A stretch of 64,000 bases of DNA. Source: Bacteroidota bacterium. GTDB taxonomy: Bacteria > Bacteroidota > Bacteroidia > Bacteroidales > JABHKC01. The notes beneath the pieces were generated by a model. It worked only from the letters and a program-made list of their open reading frames with translations, was not told the origin of the DNA and ran no database searches. The DNA is taken from contig JABHKC010000158.1 of NCBI GenBank assembly GCA_018692315.1, positions 1 through 64,000 on the forward strand, in the 5' to 3' direction. Of this stretch, positions 27,295-36,611 are shown piece by piece (the first letter of the stretch is position 1; every line of letters begins with the position of its first letter). A program made the position numbers and the translations under genes.

Positions 27295-28536
27295 CTATCT
27301 TATAATTGAAACATTTCCGATCAAGGGCTCAGAGCCAGGAATCAGTGTTATAATGTAAAAATATGTGTCAATTGGAAGCTCATTCCCTTTGAGAGTTCCA
27401 TCCCATTTTTGATGATAACCATTTTCTGACTTGAATAAAAGCTGTCCCCATCGATTGTAAACTTCAACTACTGCTTCGGGATATATTTCTATCCCAAGTA
27501 TTTCCCAGTTTTCGTTCACACCGTCATTATTCGGAGTAAAAGCAGTTGGAATTTTAAAACATGTTTCATTTAAGTAAGGTACACTAAAAGTTTCATTTGC
27601 AGTGCAATAATTATAATCGATAATACTCAAAGCATAAATGCCAGTTTGCAAATCTGTAATTTTTTCACCTGTAAAAGTATTAGACCAAATGTAGCTATAT
27701 GGTTCAATCCCTCCATCAACAAAAATTTCTATGCTTCCTTCTGAAGTTTCATCGCAAAAAGTCGATACAATTTCAGCTGAAACTGTAATTTGGTCTGGTT
27801 GAAAAATTTCAATAGTTGTTTCAGATTTGCATTCGTTTTTGTCGGTTACAGTTAGCGAATAATTGCCTTGAACAAGATTCACTAAAATTGGGCTGTTTTG
27901 CCCGCCAGCCCATAAATATTCGTAGGGTGCAGTTCCTTGAATAGCTGAAACTTGAATTGAGCCGTTGCTTTCGCCATAACAAATTACGTTTGTTGTGTTT
28001 GTGAAGAGTTCGACCGATGGAAACAAATAAATTGAAATTGAGTCGATTGCGATACATCCTGCGGTATTTGTAACTGATACCCAATAATTGCCTTCTACGT
28101 TTACAGGAAATATTTGAGAGCTACTTCCATTTTGCCATAAATATTCTGAAAATCCTGGACCTGCATCTAAATTCATTGAAAAGGTATCGCAAAATTCAAG
28201 GTCATCTCCAAGATTGACAATTGGAATTGACTCAACATAAACTTTTCCGATTGTACTTATCCCAAGGCAGCCAAAACTATTGGTTTCGGAAACAGTAATT
28301 GAAAATATTCCAGGTGTTTCTCCCCAATCAATCAATATCGAATCTCCATAATTTGCATCAATATTGTTGTCTGTACCTTCAACATCCCAATCGAAAGTTG
28401 AGCTTTGGTCGCCATTTACCCAATACAGCACGTTTTGTTCGCCAACACATACTGTATCAATAATTTGACAATAGCCTGATACTTGCAGCAATGTTGCAAA
28501 TAATATTAACAATATTTTAAAATGATATTTTTTCAA
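27295..28536 (-). CDS. CHU_C (type B T9SS) protein with SprB-like repeats
   Basis: A 413-residue protein with signal peptide (MKKYHFKILLILFATLLQVSGYCQ). A PKD-like module (30-110) and an Ig-like module (105-170, DAGPGFSEYLWQNGSSSQ) are followed by two SprB-type repeats (about 180-330, with YEYLWAGGQNSP and YSYIWSNTFTGEK). The C-terminal 85 residues are the gliding-motility-associated domain: PTAFTPNNDGVNENWEI, VEVYNRWGQLLF, WDGTLKGNELPIDTYFY. It is a type B T9SS cargo handled by the PorP/SprF protein just downstream. Confidence 0.93.
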   Translation of the reverse strand: MKKYHFKILLILFATLLQVSGYCQIIDTVCVGEQNVLYWVNGDQSSTFDWDVEGTDNNIDANYGDSILIDWGETPGIFSITVSETNSFGCLGISTIGKVYVESIPIVNLGDDLEFCDTFSMNLDAGPGFSEYLWQNGSSSQIFPVNVEGNYWVSVTNTAGCIAIDSISIYLFPSVELFTNTTNVICYGESNGSIQVSAIQGTAPYEYLWAGGQNSPILVNLVQGNYSLTVTDKNECKSETTIEIFQPDQITVSAEIVSTFCDETSEGSIEIFVDGGIEPYSYIWSNTFTGEKITDLQTGIYALSIIDYNYCTANETFSVPYLNETCFKIPTAFTPNNDGVNENWEILGIEIYPEAVVEVYNRWGQLLFKSENGYHQKWDGTLKGNELPIDTYFYIITLIPGSEPLIGNVSIIR

Positions 28537-28930
28537 TATTATCTATATGAAAGAATAATTGCTAATTTAAATAATTGCATTAGACGAGTTTTAAAACGCC
28601 TATACATAGAATTCATTTTTCCACAAAAAAACGAATATCAAAATATGGAGCTTGATGAATTTTTCTGATTTTCGAAAATCAATAAAGCTGAAATTTATTT
28701 AAACAGAAATCAGAAATATTAGCTGAAACAAAATGAATATGATGGGAGATTCAAATTTTCTAAGCTTAAGGAATCATAAATTATGCAAACAATAAAAAAG
28801 GGAGTATTATAAACTCATACTATAAGTAGTTTTTTTATGTTTAACAGAATTTTAATAAGACACTAAAAATTGAATTACTCGTGTACATTATTCATATATT
28901 GTATTAAATTTGTCCGATTAGGAATAAGTT
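28537..28930. other. Intergenic region without gene
   Basis: No reading frame of interest. A perfect 16-bp palindrome TGATTTTCGAAAATCA lies at 28666-28681. No terminator was identified. The region separates two genes of the same cargo cluster and could hold the promoter of 27295-28536. Confidence 0.5.
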
Positions 28931-29563
28931 TTAATCATGGAAAATTGTGAGAGGTAACAGAGCTGGCGAAACTACAACAGTTGCAGAACCGGTTCCTGTA
29001 TTACTACATCCGTTTCCATCAGTAACACTTACTACTGTATAACTCACTGAGGGAGGTGTAAATAAGTTAGGTGTTGTGTAGTAATAAGGCGAAGCAATTA
29101 CACTTATAGTATCATTTACAGTTTGGTCGGAAATAACAACTTCCCAATCAGAAGTACCTGTTAAAACAATCTCAATCAGACTACTACTTGCTTCTCCATA
29201 ACATACTGTATCGATTCCTGAGATAATAGCAGTTGGAAGGTCTAAAATTTCAACGGTAAGTACATACGGCTCGCCGGAACAACCAAATTCGTTTGTTTCA
29301 ACAACCTGAATAGAATCCATACCTGCATTTGGCCAATTTACCATAATACTGTCGGTGGTATTTCCAGAAACAATACTTCCACCGGTAGCTCCTAAAATAG
29401 ACCAAGTGTATGTAGATGCACTATTGCCATTTAGTTGATAATAAACTGTCTCACCGGCACAAACAGAATCTGGTTGAATTGTAGATTGTGCAAAAACCTC
29501 ATTACCTACGAATGAGAAGAAAAAAAATGTACTGAGAAAAAAAACAATTTTTAAAGCTTTCAT
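28931..29563 (-). CDS. Short secreted PKD-like protein of the CHU_C/PorP cluster
   Basis: A 210-residue protein with signal peptide (MKALKIVFFLSTFFFFSFVGNEVFAQ) and two PKD-like modules. Its first module (DSVCAGETVYYQLNGNSASTYTW...) is homologous to the N-terminal module of the neighbouring CHU_C protein (DTVCVGEQNVLYWVNG...STFDW). It ends soon after the second module without a sorting domain. It may be a natural short partner of the CHU_C/PorP pair, or a cargo protein that lost its C-terminus. No frameshift remnant of a CHU_C domain was seen downstream, which favours the first option. Confidence 0.75.
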   Translation of the reverse strand: MKALKIVFFLSTFFFFSFVGNEVFAQSTIQPDSVCAGETVYYQLNGNSASTYTWSILGATGGSIVSGNTTDSIMVNWPNAGMDSIQVVETNEFGCSGEPYVLTVEILDLPTAIISGIDTVCYGEASSSLIEIVLTGTSDWEVVISDQTVNDTISVIASPYYYTTPNLFTPPSVSYTVVSVTDGNGCSNTGTGSATVVVSPALLPLTIFHD

Positions 29564-29887
29564 TTCAAAAAATTTAAAAGTTAATAAATCACCTTATTTA
29601 TAAGATATTAATAGAATAATTTTAATTCAATAATTTTTCAAAATTACTGATTTTTTAAGTGCTAATTTTTATCATTTTCATATTAATGAAACAAACCAAT
29701 ATATGACTGAAAAATTAAAATTACAAACAAACTGTGCTTGATATTATGGTTTTCTTTTTGAAAAAGTAAAATTTTTCAGCATAAAAATGTCTAAATTTTA
29801 TAAAAATCAAATAAATTTTGGTGTAAATATGACCAAATTCTTTCTAAATTTGTTGCTTTTTTAGTTTTTATTAAAACCCATAATTTT
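29564..29887. other. Divergent intergenic region
   Basis: This holds the upstream regions of the PKD-like gene (minus) and the prolyl oligopeptidase gene (plus). A -7-like TAAATTTG is present at 29845-29852, with a TTTG at 29817-29820; the 24-base spacer is longer than consensus. Nothing else is seen. Confidence 0.45.
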
Positions 29888-32014
29888 ATGAAAAAAATTA
29901 TTATCCCAGTCATGCTTATTACATTTATTGCATGCAATCAACCAAAAGAGAAACAGCAAATGAAATTTAGCTATCCGCTTACTCTAAAAGACACTACTAT
30001 CGACAATTATTTTGGTATTAAAGTTGCTGACCCATATCGCTGGCTCGAGAATGACACTTCAAAAGAAACGGCCGAGTGGGTTAAAGCTCAAAATGAACTA
30101 ACATTCGACTATCTTTCTAAAATTCCTTATCGAGAAAAAATTAAGGAACGATTAACACAAATTTGGGACTACCCAAAAATCACTGCTCCTTTCAAGCGAG
30201 GCGGTCATGTGTTTTTCTTTAAAAACGACGGTTTGCAAAACCAAAATGTTTTATACATAAAGGAAAATGTTGATAGCAAAGATGAAAAAGTTTTATTGGA
30301 CCCAAACAAATTGTCGGATGATGGAACAATTGCCCTTTCAAGTTTAGGTATTTCGAAAGATGGAAAATATCTTGCCTATGGAATTTCTAGAGGTGGTTCC
30401 GATTGGAACGAAATATTTGTTTTAGATATAAAAACCGGTGAGAAACTTTCCGATCATATTGAATGGGTAAAGTTTTCAGGAATTTCTTGGTATAAAGACG
30501 GATTTTATTATAGTAGTTACGACAAACCTGTGGAAGGCAAAGAACTTTCAAACATCAATGAATATCATAAAATCTATTATCACAAAATAGGAACAGGCCA
30601 GACAGATGACAAACTCGTTTATCAGAATTTAGACTATCCGAAAAGAAATTATGGCGTGAAAGTAAGCGAAGACGAAAAAGTATTGATAATGACAGAAACA
30701 GAATCTACGCATGGGAATGCTCTCTATTATAAAGATTTATCGAAAAAAGAAAACAATTTCATAAAGCTGGCTGAAGGATTCGAATACGAATTTGGCACTA
30801 TAGAACACATTGACGGCGAACTTCTGGTACAAACAAATTTCGAAGCACCAAAATATAAATTGATTAGTATTAATCTTGGAAATCCAAGTATGGAAAGTTG
30901 GAAAGACATAATTCCTGAAAAAGAAAATGTATTAGAATCCTGTCAGATTATTGGAGGGAAAATTATTTCAAGATATATGAAAGATGCATATAGTCTTGCA
31001 GAAATTTATGAATTAAATGGTGAATTTGTTGCAAAAGTACAACTTCCTGGCATTGGCACAGTTTCGGGTTTTAATGGGCGAAAAGATGAAAATATCGCAT
31101 ATTACTCTTTTTCATCTTATACAACTCCCGGTATTATTTACAAATTCAATGTTGAAAAAAACACTTCTGAAATTTATCTCGAACCGGGAATAGACTTTGA
31201 CCCAACACCTTACGAAACAAAGCAGGTTTTCTACAAAAGTAAAGACGGAACAAAAATCCCTATGTTCGTAACCCATAAAAAAGGATTAGAAATGGATGGC
31301 AACAATCCAACATTATTGTACGGCTACGGAGGATTTAATATTAGTTTGACACCTGGATTTAGCATAACAAAAGTAATCTGGATGGAAAATGGCGGTGTGG
31401 TAGCCGTTGCTAATTTGAGAGGTGGCGGCGAATACGGTGAAGAATGGCACGAAGCCGGCACAAAACTTCAAAAGCAAAATGTTTTCGACGATTTTATTGC
31501 AGCAGCAGAATTTTTAATTGAAAATAAATATACCTCTTCAAAAAAACTAACAATTCAAGGTGGTTCAAACGGTGGTCTTCTGGTTGGAGCTTGTTTGAAC
31601 CAACGACCTGATCTTTTTGCTGTTGGACTTCCGGCAGTAGGAGTTATGGATATGCTACGGTTTCATAAATTTACCATTGGCTGGGCATGGACAGGCGATT
31701 ATGGTTCAAGCGACAACGAAGACGAGTTTCATTATCTTTACAAATATTCGCCTTTGCATAATATTAGTAAAGATGTTGAATATCCTGCAACATTGGTAAC
31801 TTCTGCCGACCACGACGATAGGGTTGTTCCTGCACATTCGTTCAAATATATTGCTGAATTGCAGAGCAAATATCAGGGAGAAAATCCTGTTATGATTCGC
31901 ATTGGCGTGAAAGCCGGGCACGGTGGTGGAAAACCAACTTCAAAAATTATTGAAGAATATGCCGATTTATGGTCGTTTGCTTTTTTCAATATGGGGGTTA
32001 CTCCTAAGTACTAA
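29888..32014 (+). CDS. Prolyl oligopeptidase (S9A), lipoprotein
   Basis: A 708-residue serine peptidase. The N-terminus (MKKIIIPVMLITFIACNQ) is a lipoprotein signal with lipobox Cys19, so the enzyme is membrane-anchored outside the cytoplasm. Residues 30-75 carry the family start (YPLTLKDTTIDNYFGIKVADPYRWLEND), followed by a beta-propeller and a C-terminal alpha/beta hydrolase with GGSNGG (Ser560), the SADHDDRV aspartate region (641-644) and AGHGGG (His678). It cleaves short proline-containing peptides. Length and triad match the family norm. Confidence 0.95.
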   Translation: MKKIIIPVMLITFIACNQPKEKQQMKFSYPLTLKDTTIDNYFGIKVADPYRWLENDTSKETAEWVKAQNELTFDYLSKIPYREKIKERLTQIWDYPKITAPFKRGGHVFFFKNDGLQNQNVLYIKENVDSKDEKVLLDPNKLSDDGTIALSSLGISKDGKYLAYGISRGGSDWNEIFVLDIKTGEKLSDHIEWVKFSGISWYKDGFYYSSYDKPVEGKELSNINEYHKIYYHKIGTGQTDDKLVYQNLDYPKRNYGVKVSEDEKVLIMTETESTHGNALYYKDLSKKENNFIKLAEGFEYEFGTIEHIDGELLVQTNFEAPKYKLISINLGNPSMESWKDIIPEKENVLESCQIIGGKIISRYMKDAYSLAEIYELNGEFVAKVQLPGIGTVSGFNGRKDENIAYYSFSSYTTPGIIYKFNVEKNTSEIYLEPGIDFDPTPYETKQVFYKSKDGTKIPMFVTHKKGLEMDGNNPTLLYGYGGFNISLTPGFSITKVIWMENGGVVAVANLRGGGEYGEEWHEAGTKLQKQNVFDDFIAAAEFLIENKYTSSKKLTIQGGSNGGLLVGACLNQRPDLFAVGLPAVGVMDMLRFHKFTIGWAWTGDYGSSDNEDEFHYLYKYSPLHNISKDVEYPATLVTSADHDDRVVPAHSFKYIAELQSKYQGENPVMIRIGVKAGHGGGKPTSKIIEEYADLWSFAFFNMGVTPKY

Positions 32015-32017
32015 CTA

Positions 32018-32111
32018 TTTTTCTCGCTAAGTTGTTTAGAAAGACTATTCTCTCGCAAAGCCGCGAAGTCGCAAAAAAAACCAAAATATCTTAGCAACTT
32101 AGCGAGAAAAA
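32018..32111. repeat. Inverted repeat enclosing cgcaaag-type intergenic repeat
   Basis: TTTTTCTCGCTAAGTTG (32018-32034) is exactly complementary to 32095-32111, giving a 17-bp stem with a 60-base loop. The loop holds the phrase CTCTCGCAAAGCCGCGAAGT followed by CGCAAAA, a periodic intergenic repeat of a kind seen in many bacterial genomes (recollection). It sits between the peptidase stop and the kinase gene and may act as a long terminator hairpin or a small mobile repeat. Confidence 0.65.
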
Positions 32112-32154
32112 AAACTCATGCAGAGCTGCGAAATTGCAAAGAAAATACACAAAA

Positions 32155-32790
32155 GTGAAATACAACTACATAGTAATAGAAGGAAATATCGGAGCAGGAA
32201 AAACTTCGCTCGTGAAAATGATTGCTGAAAAATTTAATGCAAAAACAATTTTCGAACAATTTGCCGACAATCCTTTTCTTCCAAAGTTTTACAAAAATTC
32301 TGAGCGTTTTTCTTTTCCACTCGAGCTTTCATTTCTTGCCGAACGATATCATCAACTTAAAAAAGACCTCAGCGACAGAGATTTATTTAAAACATTTACA
32401 ATTTCTGACTATTATTTTATGAAGTCGTTGATTTTTGCAAAATCAACACTTGCCGATGACGAATATAAATTATTTAAAAATCTATTTTTTATTATTTACG
32501 AATCGCTGCCAAAACCCGATTTGTATGTTTACCTACATTTGCCGGTAGAAAAGCTAATTGAAAATATAAAATTGCGAGGACGAAATTACGAGCAAAATAT
32601 TGAAGCGAATTATCTAACAAATATTCAGAACGGATATTTCAATTATTTCAATCAGCAAAAATACATGAAATTCCTGATTATTGACAAATCAAATATTGAT
32701 TTTGTTAATAGCAAAACTGATTTTGAAAGTATTGTTGATGTTATTTTCAATAAGGATTATTCTGTTGGGATTAATAGGATTCTAATTTAG
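32155..32790 (+). CDS. Deoxynucleoside kinase family protein
   Basis: About 211 residues when started at the GTG at 32155 (MKYNYIVIEGNIGAGKTS). The P-loop GNIGAGKTS near the start, the EQFADNPFLPKFY segment, LSFLAERYHQL and the LID-like LRGRNYEQNIEANYL define the dCK/dGK group that phosphorylates deoxynucleosides in the salvage pathway. A TTG at 32134 would add seven residues; the GTG places the beta-strand directly at the N-terminus. It is not cotranscribed with the upstream peptidase if the intervening hairpin terminates. Confidence 0.9.
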   Translation: MKYNYIVIEGNIGAGKTSLVKMIAEKFNAKTIFEQFADNPFLPKFYKNSERFSFPLELSFLAERYHQLKKDLSDRDLFKTFTISDYYFMKSLIFAKSTLADDEYKLFKNLFFIIYESLPKPDLYVYLHLPVEKLIENIKLRGRNYEQNIEANYLTNIQNGYFNYFNQQKYMKFLIIDKSNIDFVNSKTDFESIVDVIFNKDYSVGINRILI

Positions 32791-32902
32791 AAAAATAAAT
32801 TATTAATATTTGCTTTTAAACCTTTTAATAAAACAAAAATGGTTTCAAATTGCAATTCTCTAAAAACCACAACTTGAAACCTGCAACCAATAATAATTTC
32901 TT

Positions 32903-33958
32903 CTAATCCAATTCAACATTTCCATACTTGCTAACTACAGTAACCTTCGATTTTGTGTTATTATCTGCACCAATAAATCCATGAACTTCAGATTCAGAGC
33001 CATCAATTTTACGCTGAACATCGCCTTCTGATGGATAATCAATTTCGCAATATTCGAGTTCGGCATTTAATTTATAGGAAGCATTTTCGTCTATACCAAT
33101 TTCTATACCTCCATATTTGTTTTCAATATTTATACTTTCAAAATCTATGGGAACATAATTTATTTCACAATTCCCATATTGCATATCAACATCAATTTTA
33201 TCGCTCACTTCATCAATTTCTATTGCAGTAAATTTGCCTTCATAAACAAAATTCTGACAAGTTCCAAGATCATATCCATCGTATTTGGAATCGATTATTA
33301 CAGATTTACTGGTTTCTAAATCAACATTAGTATAGCGACTAACTATAATTAAAGTTTTACTGTCGGTCATGTTTAGGTTCGAATATTTCAAAATAATTTT
33401 TGCATAGGTACATTTTGAAATATCCCCATTTGAATACGATAATTTTATTTCAGACATTGGTTTGGTATTCTCAAACAACAGTTTGTTTGCCTTAAGATTA
33501 CCATATTCAATATTCAATTTTGTTTCGCCTGAAGTTTCGTTTATGAAAACATCGCCAAATTTATTCGAAACGTCAAGTTTCAAATAAGTTGGAATTTTAA
33601 TATCATAATCGATTGTAAAATCTGCATTTCTGATTTTTTCCGTTATTTTTGTTATTGCCGAAATTACATCTCCTTCCTGAGAAATTGAAATACTTATTTT
33701 TTCAAAAACATCATCGGCTTTATCCTCTTTTGAAGTTTCTACTGTGATAGTTACGTCAATCATTACTGAGTTTTTCTCCCAGTTTTTTAAACTTACATAA
33801 CCATACTTATTCTCTACGAGAAGCTTGGTGTTTTTGTCTGCCGAAAATTCTTCATGGAATTTTTTCGTAAAATTTTCATCAGATTTTGCCAATACATTCA
33901 ATACAACTATTGATATGAAACAAAATAATAGGACAAGTTTTAAATTTACATTTTTCAT
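32903..33958 (-). CDS. Exported beta-helical protein, DUF4097-like adhesin
   Basis: A 351-residue protein with signal peptide (MKNVNLKLVLLFCFISIVVLNVLA). The mature region consists of repeating short strands with KYG/KYDG turns (ENKYGYVSLKN, NKFGDVFINE, ENKYGGIEIG, SKYGNVELD), typical of the putative adhesin / DUF4097 beta-solenoid family. It is the last gene of a three-gene operon with an ECF sigma factor and a putative anti-sigma protein, and probably reports on or protects the envelope. Exact function is unknown. Confidence 0.75.
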   Translation of the reverse strand: MKNVNLKLVLLFCFISIVVLNVLAKSDENFTKKFHEEFSADKNTKLLVENKYGYVSLKNWEKNSVMIDVTITVETSKEDKADDVFEKISISISQEGDVISAITKITEKIRNADFTIDYDIKIPTYLKLDVSNKFGDVFINETSGETKLNIEYGNLKANKLLFENTKPMSEIKLSYSNGDISKCTYAKIILKYSNLNMTDSKTLIIVSRYTNVDLETSKSVIIDSKYDGYDLGTCQNFVYEGKFTAIEIDEVSDKIDVDMQYGNCEINYVPIDFESINIENKYGGIEIGIDENASYKLNAELEYCEIDYPSEGDVQRKIDGSESEVHGFIGADNNTKSKVTVVSKYGNVELD

Positions 33959-33960
33959 TT

Positions 33961-34503
33961 CTATAAAATTTTGGGGTTAATATTATTCAATTCATTAATG
34001 ATTTTGTCTAAAAGTTCTGTTTTTATTTGATAATTTCGAATCATAGCTTCAATAATTCGCGAATCGTCGCCGTTTGCTCCTAATTCTTTTTGCAATTCGC
34101 TATAAGATGTTTCAATTTCCTGAAATTCTTTACTGAGAAATTCATTTTTGATTTTAGAATCAAAATATGATATCTTAGTAAGCACCTTTAACTTTTGTTC
34201 AATTTTAGAGCAATAAAAAACTTCAATCTCTTCATAATAATCGGAAATATCGCTTAGGCATATTTCTTGAATTTCTGAAAGATTATCAGCATTTTCTTTA
34301 ATATTGGTGATGAAAATCAATGAAACTCCAAATATAAAAATGAAGATAGCTGCTATTTTCACAAATTCATTTATAGGAAATTTTATTTCTCTCGGATTTT
34401 CAATACTAATTCTATTCATAAATCTCCTAAAATGTCCTTCGTCCGGCTCAAAGCTATCGAAAGACTCTTTGTTTTCGTTTATAAATTGGCTATAATTTCT
34501 CAT
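33961..34503 (-). CDS. Putative anti-sigma factor, one membrane helix
   Basis: A 180-residue protein with a cytoplasmic N-terminus (FEPDEGHFRRFMNRI, a pattern seen in Bacteroidota sigma-associated membrane proteins), one membrane helix at about residues 47-67 and a C-terminal extracytoplasmic coiled-coil-like region. Its start overlaps the stop of the sigma factor gene by four bases (ATGA), and the adhesin-like gene follows after two bases. Position and topology suggest an anti-sigma regulator; no zinc motif (HxxxCxxC) is present. Confidence 0.7.
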   Translation of the reverse strand: MRNYSQFINENKESFDSFEPDEGHFRRFMNRISIENPREIKFPINEFVKIAAIFIFIFGVSLIFITNIKENADNLSEIQEICLSDISDYYEEIEVFYCSKIEQKLKVLTKISYFDSKIKNEFLSKEFQEIETSYSELQKELGANGDDSRIIEAMIRNYQIKTELLDKIINELNNINPKIL

Positions 34504-35042
34504 GCTAATTTCTCTAATAGTTTTTGTTTCCCTCTGGTTAGTAAGGTTCTCGAATTCGATTGCGTAACATTCAGTACTTGACTAATTTCTTCGTGGTCAA
34601 ATCCTTCAAATAAATACAAACTTAAAACAACTCGATATTTTTCCGGCAGGTCGTGCATTGCTTGTTTAATTTGAATTATTTTTTCTTGCTTATTTTCGTT
34701 CAGATTTTGGTTTTCTTCAGGCATACAATTTTCAGAAATTTCATTTATTTCGCAAAAATCCATTTTCTTCTTTTTCAAATAATCTATCGACCTATTTATC
34801 ACAATTCTTTTTAGCCAGGCTCCAAAATTGTTTTCGTTCGAAAATGTATTCATTTTTTCAAATGCAGTTAAAAATGCCTCCTGCATTACATCTTCAGCCT
34901 CAACTTTATTATTAATAATTCTTAAACTTGTGTTAAACATTGCTTTATAATACAATTTATATAACTGATACTGTGCTTTTGAATCTCCTGTCCGGCATCG
35001 GTCAATAATCTCATTTTCAATATTCAAATATTTATTTTTCAA
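34500..35042 (-). CDS. ECF-type RNA polymerase sigma factor
   Basis: A 180-residue sigma-70 family protein of the extracytoplasmic-function type. Region 2 shows QLYKLYYKAMFNTSLRII, then AEDVMQEAFLTAFEKM. Region 4 shows LPEKYRVVLSLYLFEGFDHE, then ISQVLNVTQSNSRTLLTRGKQKL. It directs polymerase to envelope-stress-type promoters. It is first in an operon with a putative anti-sigma factor and a DUF4097-like protein. Confidence 0.93.
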   Translation of the reverse strand: MKNKYLNIENEIIDRCRTGDSKAQYQLYKLYYKAMFNTSLRIINNKVEAEDVMQEAFLTAFEKMNTFSNENNFGAWLKRIVINRSIDYLKKKKMDFCEINEISENCMPEENQNLNENKQEKIIQIKQAMHDLPEKYRVVLSLYLFEGFDHEEISQVLNVTQSNSRTLLTRGKQKLLEKLA

Positions 35043-35179
35043 AATTTTGTCTCTATTTTAATGACGACAATTTATATTGAATGCTACAATTTTATGATAT
35101 TCTAATTTGAGGATTCGAATTTTTGCAGTGCTACTGGACAGTATTTTAAAAGAAAACATGCAAGTAAATAGCTGAATTT

Positions 35180-36481
35180 CTACAATTTAATTATTTTTTG
35201 AACTTTCAATATACTAGTTTCATTCGATATTTTCAAAATATATAATCCTGAAGAAAATTTATTCATCGCTAATGTAAAATCGGTTTTCCCTTCATGAATA
35301 TATATTTTTTGTGAAAACAATAATTGTCCGTAATGCGAAATAATTTCAAGAGTTAAACTTTGTTTTTCAATTGCTTGAATATTTATTTTAAGTTGCTCTT
35401 TTACAGGATTGTTCAAATTGATGCATATTGATTCGTCAGATATATTTTCTTTGACGCTTACTGGAATTTGAGCAATTTCTATATCTAAAATTACTGGCAA
35501 ATGGTCTGACATTTCAAGAAGCGAATTTAATACTGTTGAAGAAACGCTATTGTTTCCTTGATATTCAACCGAACTGTTAAAATGACTTCCATCTTGCCCG
35601 ACAGCCCAATACGAATTGTTCACATATTGAACATCGTCTGTCCCGTATATTATTTCTTCGGAAGCCAGGATGAAATCAAATCTGTCGTCGAGCCCACCGC
35701 CAGAAGCACAACCGTTCGAATAATAATTTGACGACTGAGTATGAAAAGCTGCAAAACTTGAATTATTATACCATGTACCTATCTGATTTACAGGATCATA
35801 AAATCTAATTGAAGGATTTGGGTAATTAATCAGATTCTGAAATGCCTGTTCCGAGCTATTTTTAACATTAAAATCGCCCATGAAAAAACAATTGCCCGCA
35901 ATATTATTGTTGTTCAAATAATTCATAGCATTTATGGTCATTGTTGCTCGTGAGCTTTCATCAGATGAATTGCTGCCCGATTTCAAATGACAAACTATGC
36001 AATTTAGAAAAACTGTATCGTTGTAGAGAGCAAGTTCAGGCGAATTATAGTAGAGACGATACAAATTAATATCCCGAATATAGGTGTTTACAATTTCTTG
36101 AGAATGAAGTGTAAGTTTATCGGAATTGTAATATAGTTGATTGATGATATACGAATAAGCAATATTTGTAATATTTGCTCTTTGAAAAGAACTTATCCCA
36201 TTTATATTCAAGATACTATCAAGAATTCTGTCATGGTAGGTAGCATTATCACCAATTTCGTTTACAACAAAAATATCTGGCTTTGTATAATCAATTATTG
36301 TTCGTAAATATTCGTCTTTATCAGTTGGATTGTTTACCGAAATATCGCAATATCCTGGCGGGAAATTACCATAGTTTAGCAAGTTATATGTCATTACTCT
36401 TAAAGTATCCTGTGCGAATATATTAAGATTCATAACTATTAATAAACTAAGCATTTTGAGTGCCAATTTTTTATTTTTCAT
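35180..36481 (-). CDS. T9SS-secreted endonuclease/exonuclease/phosphatase-fold protein
   Basis: About 433 residues from the ATG at 36481, which gives a clean signal peptide (MKNKKLALKMLSLLIVMNLN, cleavage near FAQ); the ATG at 36529 would put 16 extra residues before it. The EEP domain shows VMTYNLLNYG, VVNEIGD, MGDFNVKN and SDHLPVILDIE, the metal and catalytic motifs of DNase I-like enzymes. The last 75 residues form a type A sorting domain (INLNNPVKEQLKINIQ ... FSSGLYILKISN). It is likely an extracellular nuclease or phosphodiesterase. Confidence 0.88.
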   Translation of the reverse strand: MKNKKLALKMLSLLIVMNLNIFAQDTLRVMTYNLLNYGNFPPGYCDISVNNPTDKDEYLRTIIDYTKPDIFVVNEIGDNATYHDRILDSILNINGISSFQRANITNIAYSYIINQLYYNSDKLTLHSQEIVNTYIRDINLYRLYYNSPELALYNDTVFLNCIVCHLKSGSNSSDESSRATMTINAMNYLNNNNIAGNCFFMGDFNVKNSSEQAFQNLINYPNPSIRFYDPVNQIGTWYNNSSFAAFHTQSSNYYSNGCASGGGLDDRFDFILASEEIIYGTDDVQYVNNSYWAVGQDGSHFNSSVEYQGNNSVSSTVLNSLLEMSDHLPVILDIEIAQIPVSVKENISDESICINLNNPVKEQLKINIQAIEKQSLTLEIISHYGQLLFSQKIYIHEGKTDFTLAMNKFSSGLYILKISNETSILKVQKIIKL

Positions 36482-36566
36482 AATATTTTTCTTACAAAAA
36501 TAGTAATATAAAAATGAAACTGTGAGCATTGTTCATTGCTTATTAGAAATCTGTTTTTAAAATTAC

Positions 36567-36598
36567 TTTCGTAAAAAATGAAAAAAATTGTATGTTTG
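36567..36598 (+). promoter_or_regulatory. Promoter of gene 36612-38423
   Basis: TTTC (36567-36570), a 20-base spacer and TATGTTTG (36591-36598) fit the TTTG/TAnnTTTG consensus with one mismatch. The ATG at 36612 is 13 bases downstream, giving a very short leader. Confidence 0.5.
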
Positions 36599-36611
36599 TT
36601 AAAAAAACAAA

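Noticed and set aside
28666-28681. Palindrome TGATTTTCGAAAATCA as an operator
   Set aside because: It is an AT-rich 16-mer in AT-rich DNA with no second copy noticed near a promoter; there is too little support to call an operator.
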